DNA of 64,000 nucleotides from Verrucomicrobiota bacterium (GTDB lineage: Bacteria > Verrucomicrobiota > Verrucomicrobiia > Opitutales > Opitutaceae). The translations under genes were made by a program, and so were the position numbers. Of this stretch, positions 25,126 through 33,282 are shown piece after piece. Below the pieces are notes generated by a model that worked only from the letters and a program-made list of their open reading frames with translations, was not told the DNA's origin and ran no database searches. Numbering within the stretch: position 1 is the stretch's first letter; the number at the start of each line of letters is the position of its first letter. Location: positions 149,982 to 213,981 of the forward strand of contig JAEZUE010000047.1 of the NCBI GenBank assembly GCA_023443455.1, given 5' to 3'.

Positions 25126-27291
25126 TCAGGAATCACGGCCTTTCCCTCGGGACAGATCAGCCTCGGACCGGCAATCATCCGAAGATATTATCCCTCGGCC
25201 GACCCGTTGGCCATCCCCCTCACACAGAATAAGGAAGTTCAGCGTCTCTCCTTCGCCAATCGCGCCGAATCGCCCCTGATCCCAGTTGGCCTCGATCACC
25301 GCGCGAGGCACGCGCACACCCGCGGCATAAATGACGGTATCTTCGCCAAGGCGATTGATACTCTTCAGTGCTAGGCTTGGGTCCGCAAAACACTCAAGAG
25401 AGAAACGCCCCCCGATCTTGGAAAGCACCACCGCTCCTTCGTTTGCGACGACAGCGGCCGTACGTCCGTTCACCTCGATCACTGCATGATATTGTGTGCC
25501 GTGCCCTTCAGCCCATCCATTTTCCACCAGATTAGTCGAATAGGCATCAATGCCCGCGCGCAGAACAATGCGGCCTCCCTTCGCCAGCATCTGGTTGATG
25601 TCCGCCGAAGTCGCCCGTACAAAGTCCTCAAATCCGCCCTCAACATCGACACGAATCCAGTCCTTCAGCGGTCCATGATAGCTCGCCGTTTCCGGGCGAA
25701 AAAACACCGGCAATTTCAGACGGCGGTTTCGGTCTTCGGACTGGAGCAGCGATCGGGTCGCGAATCTGGCCTCGGACGCCGATTGAACCCCAAGCTCCTC
25801 CCTCACGGTCGCAGCCACATCACCAAGCCACGTCGGCATCTCCGAAACCCGAAGCGGATCATTATGCCCGACACGTTTCACCATCAGAAGCGGATTGAAA
25901 TCGAAAGGCATTCCAACCGCAGCCCCAAGATCGATTCCCATCGTGGGGTCGACAAGCGGTATACAGCCGTGATCCGAGGTGAGGATAAGCAGCGTATTGT
26001 CGAAGGCATCGAGTTCTTTCAACCGCTCGATCAGCGCAACTACGGATCGGACCGCGAATCGCGACGAGGTCCGCCAGTCGGCGTCCGCCTGCAGTTCGCC
26101 ATTCTCCGCGAAGCCCCAAGGCGGATGGGACAGTTTGCTCAACAGGTAAAGCAGGCGGCAGTCGCTCTGACCGACGTGAAGTCCGCCGATGGCCCGCTCG
26201 AATGCTGACTTTGCATCAATCGGAATTCGCTGCTGCGGAGTCAGCGATTCCTCCCTCCGAACAGCGGAAGAAGAAGACTGCGGCAGCAGCCGACCGAGCG
26301 CCCCGCTTCCAACCTTTCCACAGAAGCGAGGCAGAACGCGATAGGCGGCAACATCGAGAAACGAGCAATACTCTGCCGCCAGTGAGTGAAGGCTTCCCTC
26401 CGACTGCAGCGCCAAGGCACTCTCGCTAATCGGCGTCACACCCTTGGCCCCGCCGTCGAGTTGGCTGATATAGGTGACATCCCAGCCGAGAGCTTTAGCC
26501 TCCGGCAAGTATGAGGCACCCACCGACAATTCATTCCGGGCCAGCCAATCATCGACATCTATCGCATAGTCCAAGCTTCCTGTGAGGAGAACGCTATTGC
26601 CGGCCGGCGTATTGATTGCGGGAGCTACCGCGCGTGGGTAGAATTCGAAGCCCGCGAAATGAGGGACAAGCTCCGGCCGTTCTTTCAGGATCTCGGCCAT
26701 CCTTGCCCCGGTGAACCCGTCCAAGACCAGAACGATGATGTTCTTTTTCTGGCCCAAGCCAAACGGATTGACACTCCGAGCCTGAGCATCGTGGCGTGTT
26801 CGGTCCGCATTCGACTCAAGTCCGAGGATCGCGCCTCCGGCAAGCACACACAGACCAAGCAATAGCCATCTGCAGGCGCCCCTCATCTGCTGCGCTCTCC
26901 AATACCCCCAGAAAGCGAAAACGACCGAAAGGCCGCCCAGCTTCGCGACTGGGATCCAGTTACCGACTGCGGCCAGATCCGTTCCAAATCCAGCAGCCTC
27001 CCCGGTTTTGTTCGGGAACAGGATCACAGTGAGGATCGCCAACGAAACCGCCTCTGCCAACATGACCACCCAACGGCCGACCAAGCGCAGCGAGGCTGCC
27101 ACCCATAACAAGAGCCCTGCGCACACGGTCAGTCCCCCGCCGAGCATCAGGATGGAGGACTTCGCGATTCCGACGCTTGAGAGATTGGCGAAATAGACCG
27201 CCAGCGGCAACAAGAGGAAGAATGACAACGGCAACAAGGCCGCTGCCACAAACCGGTCGAGCTGGGGCAATGCCCCCGTTTGTGATCTCAT
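25126..27291 (-). CDS. Membrane-anchored sulfatase/alkaline-phosphatase-fold protein
   Basis: About 721 residues from the ATG at 27291, which has a GGAGA 10 bases upstream; the GTG at 27309 is the alternative. The N-terminal 150 residues hold four or five membrane helices. The periplasmic domain has NIIVLVLDGFTGARM (metal-binding Asp and likely Thr nucleophile) and LLILTSDHGCIPLV (Asp-His of the metal site). This layout resembles phosphoethanolamine or phosphoglycerol transferases and LTA-synthase relatives, so transfer of a phospho-group to surface glycan is plausible. A C-terminal extension of about 170 residues has no recognised domain. It follows the methyltransferase gene at 27313 by 21 bp. 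Confidence 0.75.
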   Translation of the reverse strand: MRSQTGALPQLDRFVAAALLPLSFFLLLPLAVYFANLSSVGIAKSSILMLGGGLTVCAGLLLWVAASLRLVGRWVVMLAEAVSLAILTVILFPNKTGEAAGFGTDLAAVGNWIPVAKLGGLSVVFAFWGYWRAQQMRGACRWLLLGLCVLAGGAILGLESNADRTRHDAQARSVNPFGLGQKKNIIVLVLDGFTGARMAEILKERPELVPHFAGFEFYPRAVAPAINTPAGNSVLLTGSLDYAIDVDDWLARNELSVGASYLPEAKALGWDVTYISQLDGGAKGVTPISESALALQSEGSLHSLAAEYCSFLDVAAYRVLPRFCGKVGSGALGRLLPQSSSSAVRREESLTPQQRIPIDAKSAFERAIGGLHVGQSDCRLLYLLSKLSHPPWGFAENGELQADADWRTSSRFAVRSVVALIERLKELDAFDNTLLILTSDHGCIPLVDPTMGIDLGAAVGMPFDFNPLLMVKRVGHNDPLRVSEMPTWLGDVAATVREELGVQSASEARFATRSLLQSEDRNRRLKLPVFFRPETASYHGPLKDWIRVDVEGGFEDFVRATSADINQMLAKGGRIVLRAGIDAYSTNLVENGWAEGHGTQYHAVIEVNGRTAAVVANEGAVVLSKIGGRFSLECFADPSLALKSINRLGEDTVIYAAGVRVPRAVIEANWDQGRFGAIGEGETLNFLILCEGDGQRVGRGIISSDDCRSEADLSRGKGRDS

Positions 27292-27312
27292 TTTGTTCCG
27301 GTCTCCCACGGG

Positions 27313-28683
27313 TCAACGCTTGACCATACGGTATAGAGTGCGCTCCGAGCCGCGTATCTTGCGGCTCTCAACTATCACAAAATGGCAGCCGAATGCTCGC
27401 TCGAAGGCTTCCGTAGTGTAGTCGCCGAAAATATCCTCACGATTCTGGAGAAGCTCCTGAACCTTCGAATCCTCCTTGGGTACCCACTCGATGACAAGGG
27501 TCGGGGCAATCCGGGCGAAGAACGTCGCACAATGCCCAAGTGGCAGATTGTTGCCGATGGCCAGATGATGGATCAGGGCAAGGGCTAGCGCGAGATCCGG
27601 GCGGGGGCGATCCAGCAGGCTCATGCGCTCCTCCAGATTCCAGCCGATGGCCGGGGACGGATTGGTCAGGTCGACCACGGCAGGCATGAGCAGCTTCGTC
27701 TTCTCCTCCCGCATCCGGCGGTAGTTCTTCTCCACCGCCACCGGATCAATATCCCAAGCGACGGTCGGCAACCCTCGGGCGACGGCAAGCCGGCTGTATG
27801 TCCCGTCGTTGGCCCCCATATCCCACACCGATTTCGCTCCGCTCGCTGCGATGAAGGCATCGACCGCCTGGACCTTGTCGTCGCGCGCCTCGGCGGCGTA
27901 ATTGGTGATGTCGTAATAGTCGCCCCATTCCGTGCCGGAAGGATTCCATTCCAGACCGCGGACGGTCGACTCGAGGTTGGCAATAATTCCGAGCAACCCC
28001 TGCTTCGAAATTGGTCGGGGTGCCACCTTCTTCTCCCGGTTCACAAAGCGCCGCTGCGCCTTCGCATGGAGATGCACATGCAGCAATAGTCCGAGGTTCA
28101 GCCGCGTGCGCGTGGGCAGAAGCCGACTGGAGAGATCGAGCGGCACACCGTCGACAAAGTCGCGGGAGAACAGAGCAAGCCGCGCGTCGACCTTCGCCAT
28201 CAACGCCAGCGGCGCCAGGAAATGCTGACAGAACTGCCGGTAGGCTGGCCATGGCTTCCCCTCGACGAACGGCTCGAAGGAAAGGGTGTCGATGAACACG
28301 GGCCGCCCCTCGTGTAGTTGGACGTTGTAAGCCGAGGCATCCTTGAGGGAAAACCCGGCACCGATCGCCAACCGCTGGATCCGCAACGTCAACAGCGCGG
28401 CGTCCTTCAACTGGCTGAAACACCACTCGTAGGGATACGTGACGGTCGCCAACTGCCGGGGCCGCAGTAGGCGGTACGCACCCGATCCGGCCTTCGGCTC
28501 GACTTCCTCGTGCTCAAGCAAAAGCCCTTCCGCCCACAGCTTCGCAAACAGCCCCGACTGCACCAAGCGGTCATACGTGGCTCGGTAGCTCAAATTGACT
28601 TGGCGGTAAAAGACACCGCCTTCACTGAATATGTGGCCGTCCGGATCTCGAAAGGACGCTGGCTGCGACAAAATGTCAGTCAT
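27313..28683 (-). CDS. Class I SAM-dependent methyltransferase with N-terminal extension
   Basis: A 456-residue protein. The C-terminal third is a methyltransferase: SVWDMGANDGTYSRLAV (motif I), TVAWDIDPVAVEKNYRRM and LALALALIHHLAIGNNLPL. The first 260 residues (YPYEWCFSQLKDAALLTLRI, then LKDASAYNVQLHEGRPVFID and DTLSFEPF) resemble a kinase-like or nodulation-type domain that often precedes this methyltransferase. The ASAYNVQ and IDTLSFEP segments resemble a small-molecule kinase active site, but this is tentative. It forms a minus-strand unit with the sulfatase-fold gene and the small membrane protein upstream. Confidence 0.8.
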   Translation of the reverse strand: MTDILSQPASFRDPDGHIFSEGGVFYRQVNLSYRATYDRLVQSGLFAKLWAEGLLLEHEEVEPKAGSGAYRLLRPRQLATVTYPYEWCFSQLKDAALLTLRIQRLAIGAGFSLKDASAYNVQLHEGRPVFIDTLSFEPFVEGKPWPAYRQFCQHFLAPLALMAKVDARLALFSRDFVDGVPLDLSSRLLPTRTRLNLGLLLHVHLHAKAQRRFVNREKKVAPRPISKQGLLGIIANLESTVRGLEWNPSGTEWGDYYDITNYAAEARDDKVQAVDAFIAASGAKSVWDMGANDGTYSRLAVARGLPTVAWDIDPVAVEKNYRRMREEKTKLLMPAVVDLTNPSPAIGWNLEERMSLLDRPRPDLALALALIHHLAIGNNLPLGHCATFFARIAPTLVIEWVPKEDSKVQELLQNREDIFGDYTTEAFERAFGCHFVIVESRKIRGSERTLYRMVKR

Positions 28684-28765
28684 AGGAAAATGCCAAGGGG
28701 AAGCGGGCCACTTCGTTGTGATTGCGCGACGCTCCGCGGCTTCGCGCGATCAGCGGGCCAGTAGG

Positions 28766-28948
28766 CTACTCCTTGGACTCAGGCGCGGATTCGGTATCAG
28801 ACTCGTCCTTCTGCCCGCCCCGAAAGAAGCCCCAAAGGCGCTTCCAGAAGAGCTTGATGACAAAGACACCGCCGAGCACGCCGGCAACAACAGCTTGGAG
28901 GAGAATCGACCCGGCACCAGGGTCTAGATAGGCGATGATCGTTGTCAT
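28766..28948 (-). CDS. Small membrane protein with YLDPGAGS motif
   Basis: A 60-residue protein. The N-terminal AYLDPGAGSILLQ motif is followed by one strong membrane helix (AVVAGVLGGVFVIKLFW), a basic stretch (KRLWGFFRGG) and an acidic tail. Small proteins with this LDPGxGS-LQ pattern recur next to surface-glycan methyltransferases and sulfatase-like genes in many bacteria; this is recalled, not checked. It is the first gene of the minus-strand trio with 27313 and 25126. Its function is unknown; a membrane adaptor or chaperone for the enzyme pair is possible. Confidence 0.72.
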   Translation of the reverse strand: MTTIIAYLDPGAGSILLQAVVAGVLGGVFVIKLFWKRLWGFFRGGQKDESDTESAPESKE

Positions 28949-29078
28949 TCAGAGGATCAAAGTGCTGATTTGTTACACGAATGTGTCAAGTACGTTGGTC
29001 GAGTCTTGTCTGTCATCGCAACTCCAGCACCTCAGCCGCCGGCTGAAGCATTCAGTCTCAACATTCGCCCTTAGAAAC

Positions 29079-30345
29079 GTGACGCAGAAAAGTCGGATCA
29101 TAATCCACATCGAAAGCCCCGAGACTGCGATCATTCGAGGAATTGGAATGATCGTGAGAGGCTGGGGATACTCTTCCTCAGATGCAAGGTTGGTCGGGGT
29201 TCGCATTTCGTCCTCGACGGGTTCGAGGACGGAAGGCGTCTACGGTTTCCATCGCCCGGACGTGTTCGCCGCATTCCCTCAGGCCGGCCACGCCAATCTG
29301 GGCTGGGAAGTCCGCTTGATACTGCCAGCGGGCAAGCACCGCCTAATCGTCGAGTTCTGCGATTCGACCAGCAATTGGTCGTCCGGTGCAGAACTTGCGG
29401 TCGATATGCGCCCGCCCCGCATCCCGCGCTGGTTACCCGGCTCGGACACGGCAGACCTGCTCTGTTTCCAGTTTCCGGCACATGCTACCGAGAAGGCACG
29501 CAACCTTGCTGAGGAACGTTTCCCGAAAATCAGACAAGACGGAGCGTCGCTTCCGGCGATTTCAATCGTCACCCCAAGCTACCAGCAGGCATGGGCCCTT
29601 GAGCGATGCATGCGCAGTGTATGCGGCGAACTCGGCGTGAACCTTCAGTACGTCGTCCAAGACGGCGGATCGACCGATGGCAGTGTGGAACTCATCCAAG
29701 AGCGGAGCGCAAGACTCGGAGCATGGGAAAGCGCGCCGGATGGAGGCCAGAGCCATGCCATCGCCAGAGGTTTTGCCAAGACCTCCGGGAAGCCGACCGA
29801 CCTCATGGCGTGGATCAACTCGGACGATTTCTACATGCCGGGGGCGCTGCGGTTCGTGGCGGAGTATTTCGCGAAACATCCGGAGGTCGACGTCGTGTAT
29901 GGCCATCGGGTGGTCGTGGATCGCGAGGGCAAGGAGATGGCACGTTGGTATCTTCCGAAACACGATCCGGAGGTGCTGCGGCTCAACGATTTTGTGCCGC
30001 AGGAGACCATGTTCTGGCGCAGGCGAATCTGGGACAAAGTTGGGGGGTATCGATACCTCGTTCCAGTTCGCAATGGATTGGGATCTGCTCCTTCGATTCC
30101 AAGAGGCAGGGGCAAAGATTGTGCGGCTACCCTACTTCCTCGCGTGTTTCCGCGTTCACCCCCAACAAAAAACCAGCGCGTTGATATCCACGCAGGGACA
30201 GGCCGAGATCGACAAGCTCCGGCGCCGTACATTCGGTCGCGACATCACTCCAGAGGATCTGCTGAAGAGCAAGCCTCTGCAGCGCTATCTACGAAAGAGC
30301 GCCTGGATCGAACAGCTCTGGAAATGGGGCATTCGGGCGCGCTGA
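29079..30345 (+). pseudogene. GT2 glycosyltransferase broken by a single-base frameshift in a G6 tract
   Basis: Two overlapping frames together encode a normal GT2 protein of about 420 residues. The first part has a beta-sandwich N-terminal domain (IRGIGMIVRGWGYSS, then VYGFHRPDVFAAFP) and a GT2 core (ISIVTPSYQQAWALERCMRS, QDGGSTDGSVELI, AWINSDDFYMPGAL). At 30042-30047 a run of six G shifts the frame. In frame +1 the expected continuation GGIDTSFQFAMDWDLLLRFQ and a normal C terminus follow, ending at 30345. Removing one G restores the protein. GTG 29079 is the proposed start; the frame is open back to 28935. It may be a true lesion, an assembly error or a phase-variable tract. Confidence 0.75.
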
Positions 30346-30397
30346 AATCAAGGGCTTGGCTTCGGCCATGTAGTCGGCTCCGATACCGCCCTCTGAA

Positions 30398-31840
30398 ATG
30401 TCGGCGAATCCCATCAACTCTGCCCCGCCTTCCGCTTTGGCCCGAGAGCACCTCCAAACGATTGCGGCATTCTACGAAACGAGTGCCGGAACGCTCACGC
30501 CGTCTGCCCGCTCCTACCGAAGCCTGCTGGCCCACTATTTCAATCTCCTGATCCCTGCTGAAGCATCGGTTCTGGAGGTCGGCTGCGGCGATGGTGAGTT
30601 GCTCAGCCGCCTCAACGCCAAGCACAAGACCGGCGTCGACATCGCCGAGAAGCAGTTGGAACGGGCCCGCGCACGGCTGCCCGACGCAATGTTCGTCCAG
30701 CAAGCCGGCGAAGAGCTCGATTTGCAGGGCCAAACCTTCGACTACATCATCGTCTCCGACACGCTCAATTTCGCGGCGGATGTGGAGCAGCTGCTCGAGC
30801 GGCTCCACACGGTGTCGACACCGCAGACCCGCCTCATCGTCAACTTCCACAACAATCTCTGGCACCCGATCTTTAAGGTCGCCTCTTGGCTCGGCCTCCA
30901 GTCCAAGCAGCCGCAGAACTCTTGGCTGTCACGCCACGATGTGGCTTCGCTACTCGATTTGTCCGGATGGGAAACCATCAAGATTCAGCCCCGTCTGCTC
31001 TGGCCGATCCGCACACCGCTGATCGCGCCGCTGTTCAATCGCTGGCTCGCGCCGCTCTTCCCGTGGGCGTGTTGCTCAATCTTCATGATCGCCCGGCCGC
31101 GGCCGGTTCCCGTTGAGAAACCGTTGAGCGTCTCCGTCCTTGTTCCCGCTCGCAACGAGGCCGGCAACATCGAGGCCGCCATCCAGCGCACGCCGCAGAT
31201 GGGCGCATGGACCGAGCTGATCTTCGTCGAGGGCAACTCCACCGACAACACGTGGGAGGAGATCCAGCGGGTGAAGGCCGCCTACCCCGACCGCCGCATC
31301 AAAATCCTCCAGCAGCCGGGCAAGGGCAAAGGCGACGCTGTGCGCGCCGGCTATGCGGTGGCGGAAGGCGACGTGCTGATGATTCTCGACGCGGACCTGA
31401 CGATGCCGCCGGAAGAGCTGCCGAAGTTCTACAACGCCATCGCCTCGGGGCGCGCCGAATTCGCCAACGGTTCGCGGCTCGTCTACCCGATGGAAAAGCA
31501 GGCGATGCAGTTCGCCAACATGATCGCCAACCACTGTTTCGGGCACTTGTTCTCGTGGATGCTCGGGCAGCGCGTGAAGGACACCCTCTGCGGTACCAAG
31601 GTTCTGCGTCGCGAACACTACCTCAAGATCGTGGCCAACCGCGCCTACTTCGGCGACTTCGATCCCTTCGGCGACTTCGACCAGCTCTTCGGTGCCGACA
31701 AGCTCAACCTCAAGATCGTCGACATCCCGATCCGCTACCGCGACCGCACGTACGGCTCGACCAACATCAGCCGCTGGCGCCACGGCGTACTGCTCCTGCG
31801 CATGGTCTTGTTCGCCGCGCGCAAGTTGCGCTTCGTGTAG
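30398..31840 (+). CDS. Bifunctional methyltransferase-GT2 glycosyltransferase
   Basis: A 480-residue fusion. Residues 50-225 form a class I methyltransferase: SVLEVGCGDGELLSRL, TGVDIAEKQLERAR, and FDYIIVSDTLNFAADVEQLL. Residues 240-480 form a DPM1-like GT2 domain: SVSVLVPARNEAGNIEAAI, LIFVEGNSTDNTWEEI, VLMILDADLTMPPEELPKF (DxD) and DTLCGTKVLRREHY. Such fusions probably modify a lipid-linked sugar and transfer it, or act sequentially on one carrier; both are inference. It is the last gene of the polysaccharide region on this strand. Confidence 0.87.
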   Translation: MSANPINSAPPSALAREHLQTIAAFYETSAGTLTPSARSYRSLLAHYFNLLIPAEASVLEVGCGDGELLSRLNAKHKTGVDIAEKQLERARARLPDAMFVQQAGEELDLQGQTFDYIIVSDTLNFAADVEQLLERLHTVSTPQTRLIVNFHNNLWHPIFKVASWLGLQSKQPQNSWLSRHDVASLLDLSGWETIKIQPRLLWPIRTPLIAPLFNRWLAPLFPWACCSIFMIARPRPVPVEKPLSVSVLVPARNEAGNIEAAIQRTPQMGAWTELIFVEGNSTDNTWEEIQRVKAAYPDRRIKILQQPGKGKGDAVRAGYAVAEGDVLMILDADLTMPPEELPKFYNAIASGRAEFANGSRLVYPMEKQAMQFANMIANHCFGHLFSWMLGQRVKDTLCGTKVLRREHYLKIVANRAYFGDFDPFGDFDQLFGADKLNLKIVDIPIRYRDRTYGSTNISRWRHGVLLLRMVLFAARKLRFV

Positions 31841-31861
31841 CAGCCCCGTTTTCCACACCTC

Positions 31862-31897
31862 CTCATTTTGGTATTTACCAAAATGAGCCACTATTAA
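31862..31897 (+). promoter_or_regulatory. Perfect palindrome overlapping a promoter of the DUF4143 ATPase gene
   Basis: Two 12-bp arms, CTCATTTTGGTA (31862-31873) and TACCAAAATGAG (31876-31887), are perfect inverted repeats with a 2-bp centre. A -35-like TTGGTA (31868-31873) and a -10-like TATTAA (31892-31897) with an 18-bp spacer overlap it. The site ends 23 bp before the ATG at 31911. There is no T tract, so an operator is more likely than a terminator. The AT-rich composition stands out from the GC-rich surroundings. Confidence 0.55.
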
Positions 31898-31910
31898 TAC
31901 TGTGCTATCC

Positions 31911-33107
31911 ATGCACCGAGCCAGGCTTTACGACTCGATACTGGCCCATCATCGGCAGTGCTTTCGCCAGATGGCTTTCGTTTCCGGTCCGCGGCAAGTG
32001 GGCAAAACCACGACCTGCCGACTCGGGAGCACGACCTACCTGAATTGGGACAATACAGAAGCGCAGCGAACGGTCCTTGGCGGTACCGCTTCGCTCGCGA
32101 GCTACTTCGAGTTGGATGTAGTCCGGGCCGAGCCACCGGTCGTGGTGTTCGACGAACTGCACAAATTCCCCAAATGGAAGAGCACCCTCAAGGGATTCTT
32201 CGACAGCTACTCCGACCGGTGCCACATCATCGTCACCGGGAGTTCCCGACTCGATGCCTATCGCCGCGGCGGAGACAGCCTGATGGGCCGTTATCTCCTC
32301 TACCGCATGCATCCGTTCAGCGTGGCAGAATGTATCAACACCGAGCGTCCCGCCGAGCCGATCCGGTCCCCGGCACCAATAAGTGAGACCGACTGGAATG
32401 CGCTATGGGATCACGGAGGGTTTCCGGAACCATTCTCGATGCACGACGAGAGCTTCAGCCGGCGCTGGCGAGCCCTGCGCCTGCAACAACTGACCAAGGA
32501 AGACATCCGCGAAGCATCGCAAGTACAGCACCTCGCCCAACTCGGCGTACTTGCCCAGATCCTCTCCGAACGCTCGGGGCAGCAACTCGTCTACGCCAGC
32601 CTCGCCCAAGAGGTGGCAGTCGCTCCGATCACCGCCAAGGGATGGGTTCAACTCCTGGAATCACTGCACTTCGGTTTCACCGTGCGTCCCTACTACCGGA
32701 GCGTCGCCAATGCCCTTCGCAAAGAGCCGAAATGGTTCCTGCGCGACTGGTCCGGGATCCCCGATGCGGGAGCGCGCGCCGAGACCTTTGTCGCCTGCCA
32801 TCTACTGAAGGCCGTCGAGGGATGGACCGACTTGGGATTGGGCGCCTTCGAACTCCGCTACATCCGAACCAAACAGAAGAAGGAGGTCGACTTCCTCATC
32901 GCCCGCGACTCCGCACCCTGGTGCCTGATCGAAGTGAAGCGTTCGGAGCGCACGCTCTCGTCGGCGCTCGTCGACTTTCAGGCCCAGCTCGGGGCGCCCC
33001 ACGCGCTTCAGGTAGTGCTCGATTTACCATTCGAGCCTGTCGACTGCTTCCGCCAGCCACGCGCCTGCGTCGTGTCGGCACGGGCGCTGCTTAGCCAACT
33101 CCTGTGA
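31911..33107 (+). CDS. ATP-binding protein, AAA_14 + DUF4143
   Basis: About 398 residues (a GTG three codons earlier at 31902 is possible). The N-terminal AAA_14 domain has Walker A SGPRQVGKTTT, Walker B VVVFDELHKFPKWKSTLKGF and sensor HIIVTGSSRLDAYRRGG. The C-terminal DUF4143 part carries EVDFLIARDSAPWCLIEVKRSE, a PD-(D/E)xK nuclease-like pattern (D, then E-x-K). The family is common as a standalone, often horizontally mobile gene of unknown role, and has been discussed as regulatory or defence-related. It has no functional link to neighbours on either side and has its own promoter. Confidence 0.85.
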   Translation: MHRARLYDSILAHHRQCFRQMAFVSGPRQVGKTTTCRLGSTTYLNWDNTEAQRTVLGGTASLASYFELDVVRAEPPVVVFDELHKFPKWKSTLKGFFDSYSDRCHIIVTGSSRLDAYRRGGDSLMGRYLLYRMHPFSVAECINTERPAEPIRSPAPISETDWNALWDHGGFPEPFSMHDESFSRRWRALRLQQLTKEDIREASQVQHLAQLGVLAQILSERSGQQLVYASLAQEVAVAPITAKGWVQLLESLHFGFTVRPYYRSVANALRKEPKWFLRDWSGIPDAGARAETFVACHLLKAVEGWTDLGLGAFELRYIRTKQKKEVDFLIARDSAPWCLIEVKRSERTLSSALVDFQAQLGAPHALQVVLDLPFEPVDCFRQPRACVVSARALLSQLL

Positions 33108-33282
33108 TCTCTGGCCTGACACGCACCTTCACGGCACAAGCGCGTCGGCGCGTCGCTACTCGACACCGAAGGCTTGCGTCCCTCCCGCGCCAACCCAATC
33201 TCCGTTCCAATTCGGCACTACAGATCATCCTGCCGGTGGAGCTCGGCGGAGGGACCAACATCTTGCGCAACAGCAACAGCCC

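Noticed and set aside
28718..28750. Ten-bp hairpin between the small membrane protein and the methyltransferase gene
   Set aside because: GC-rich stem with one wobble pair but no T tract; could be a simple RNA stabiliser. Not enough support for a terminator call.
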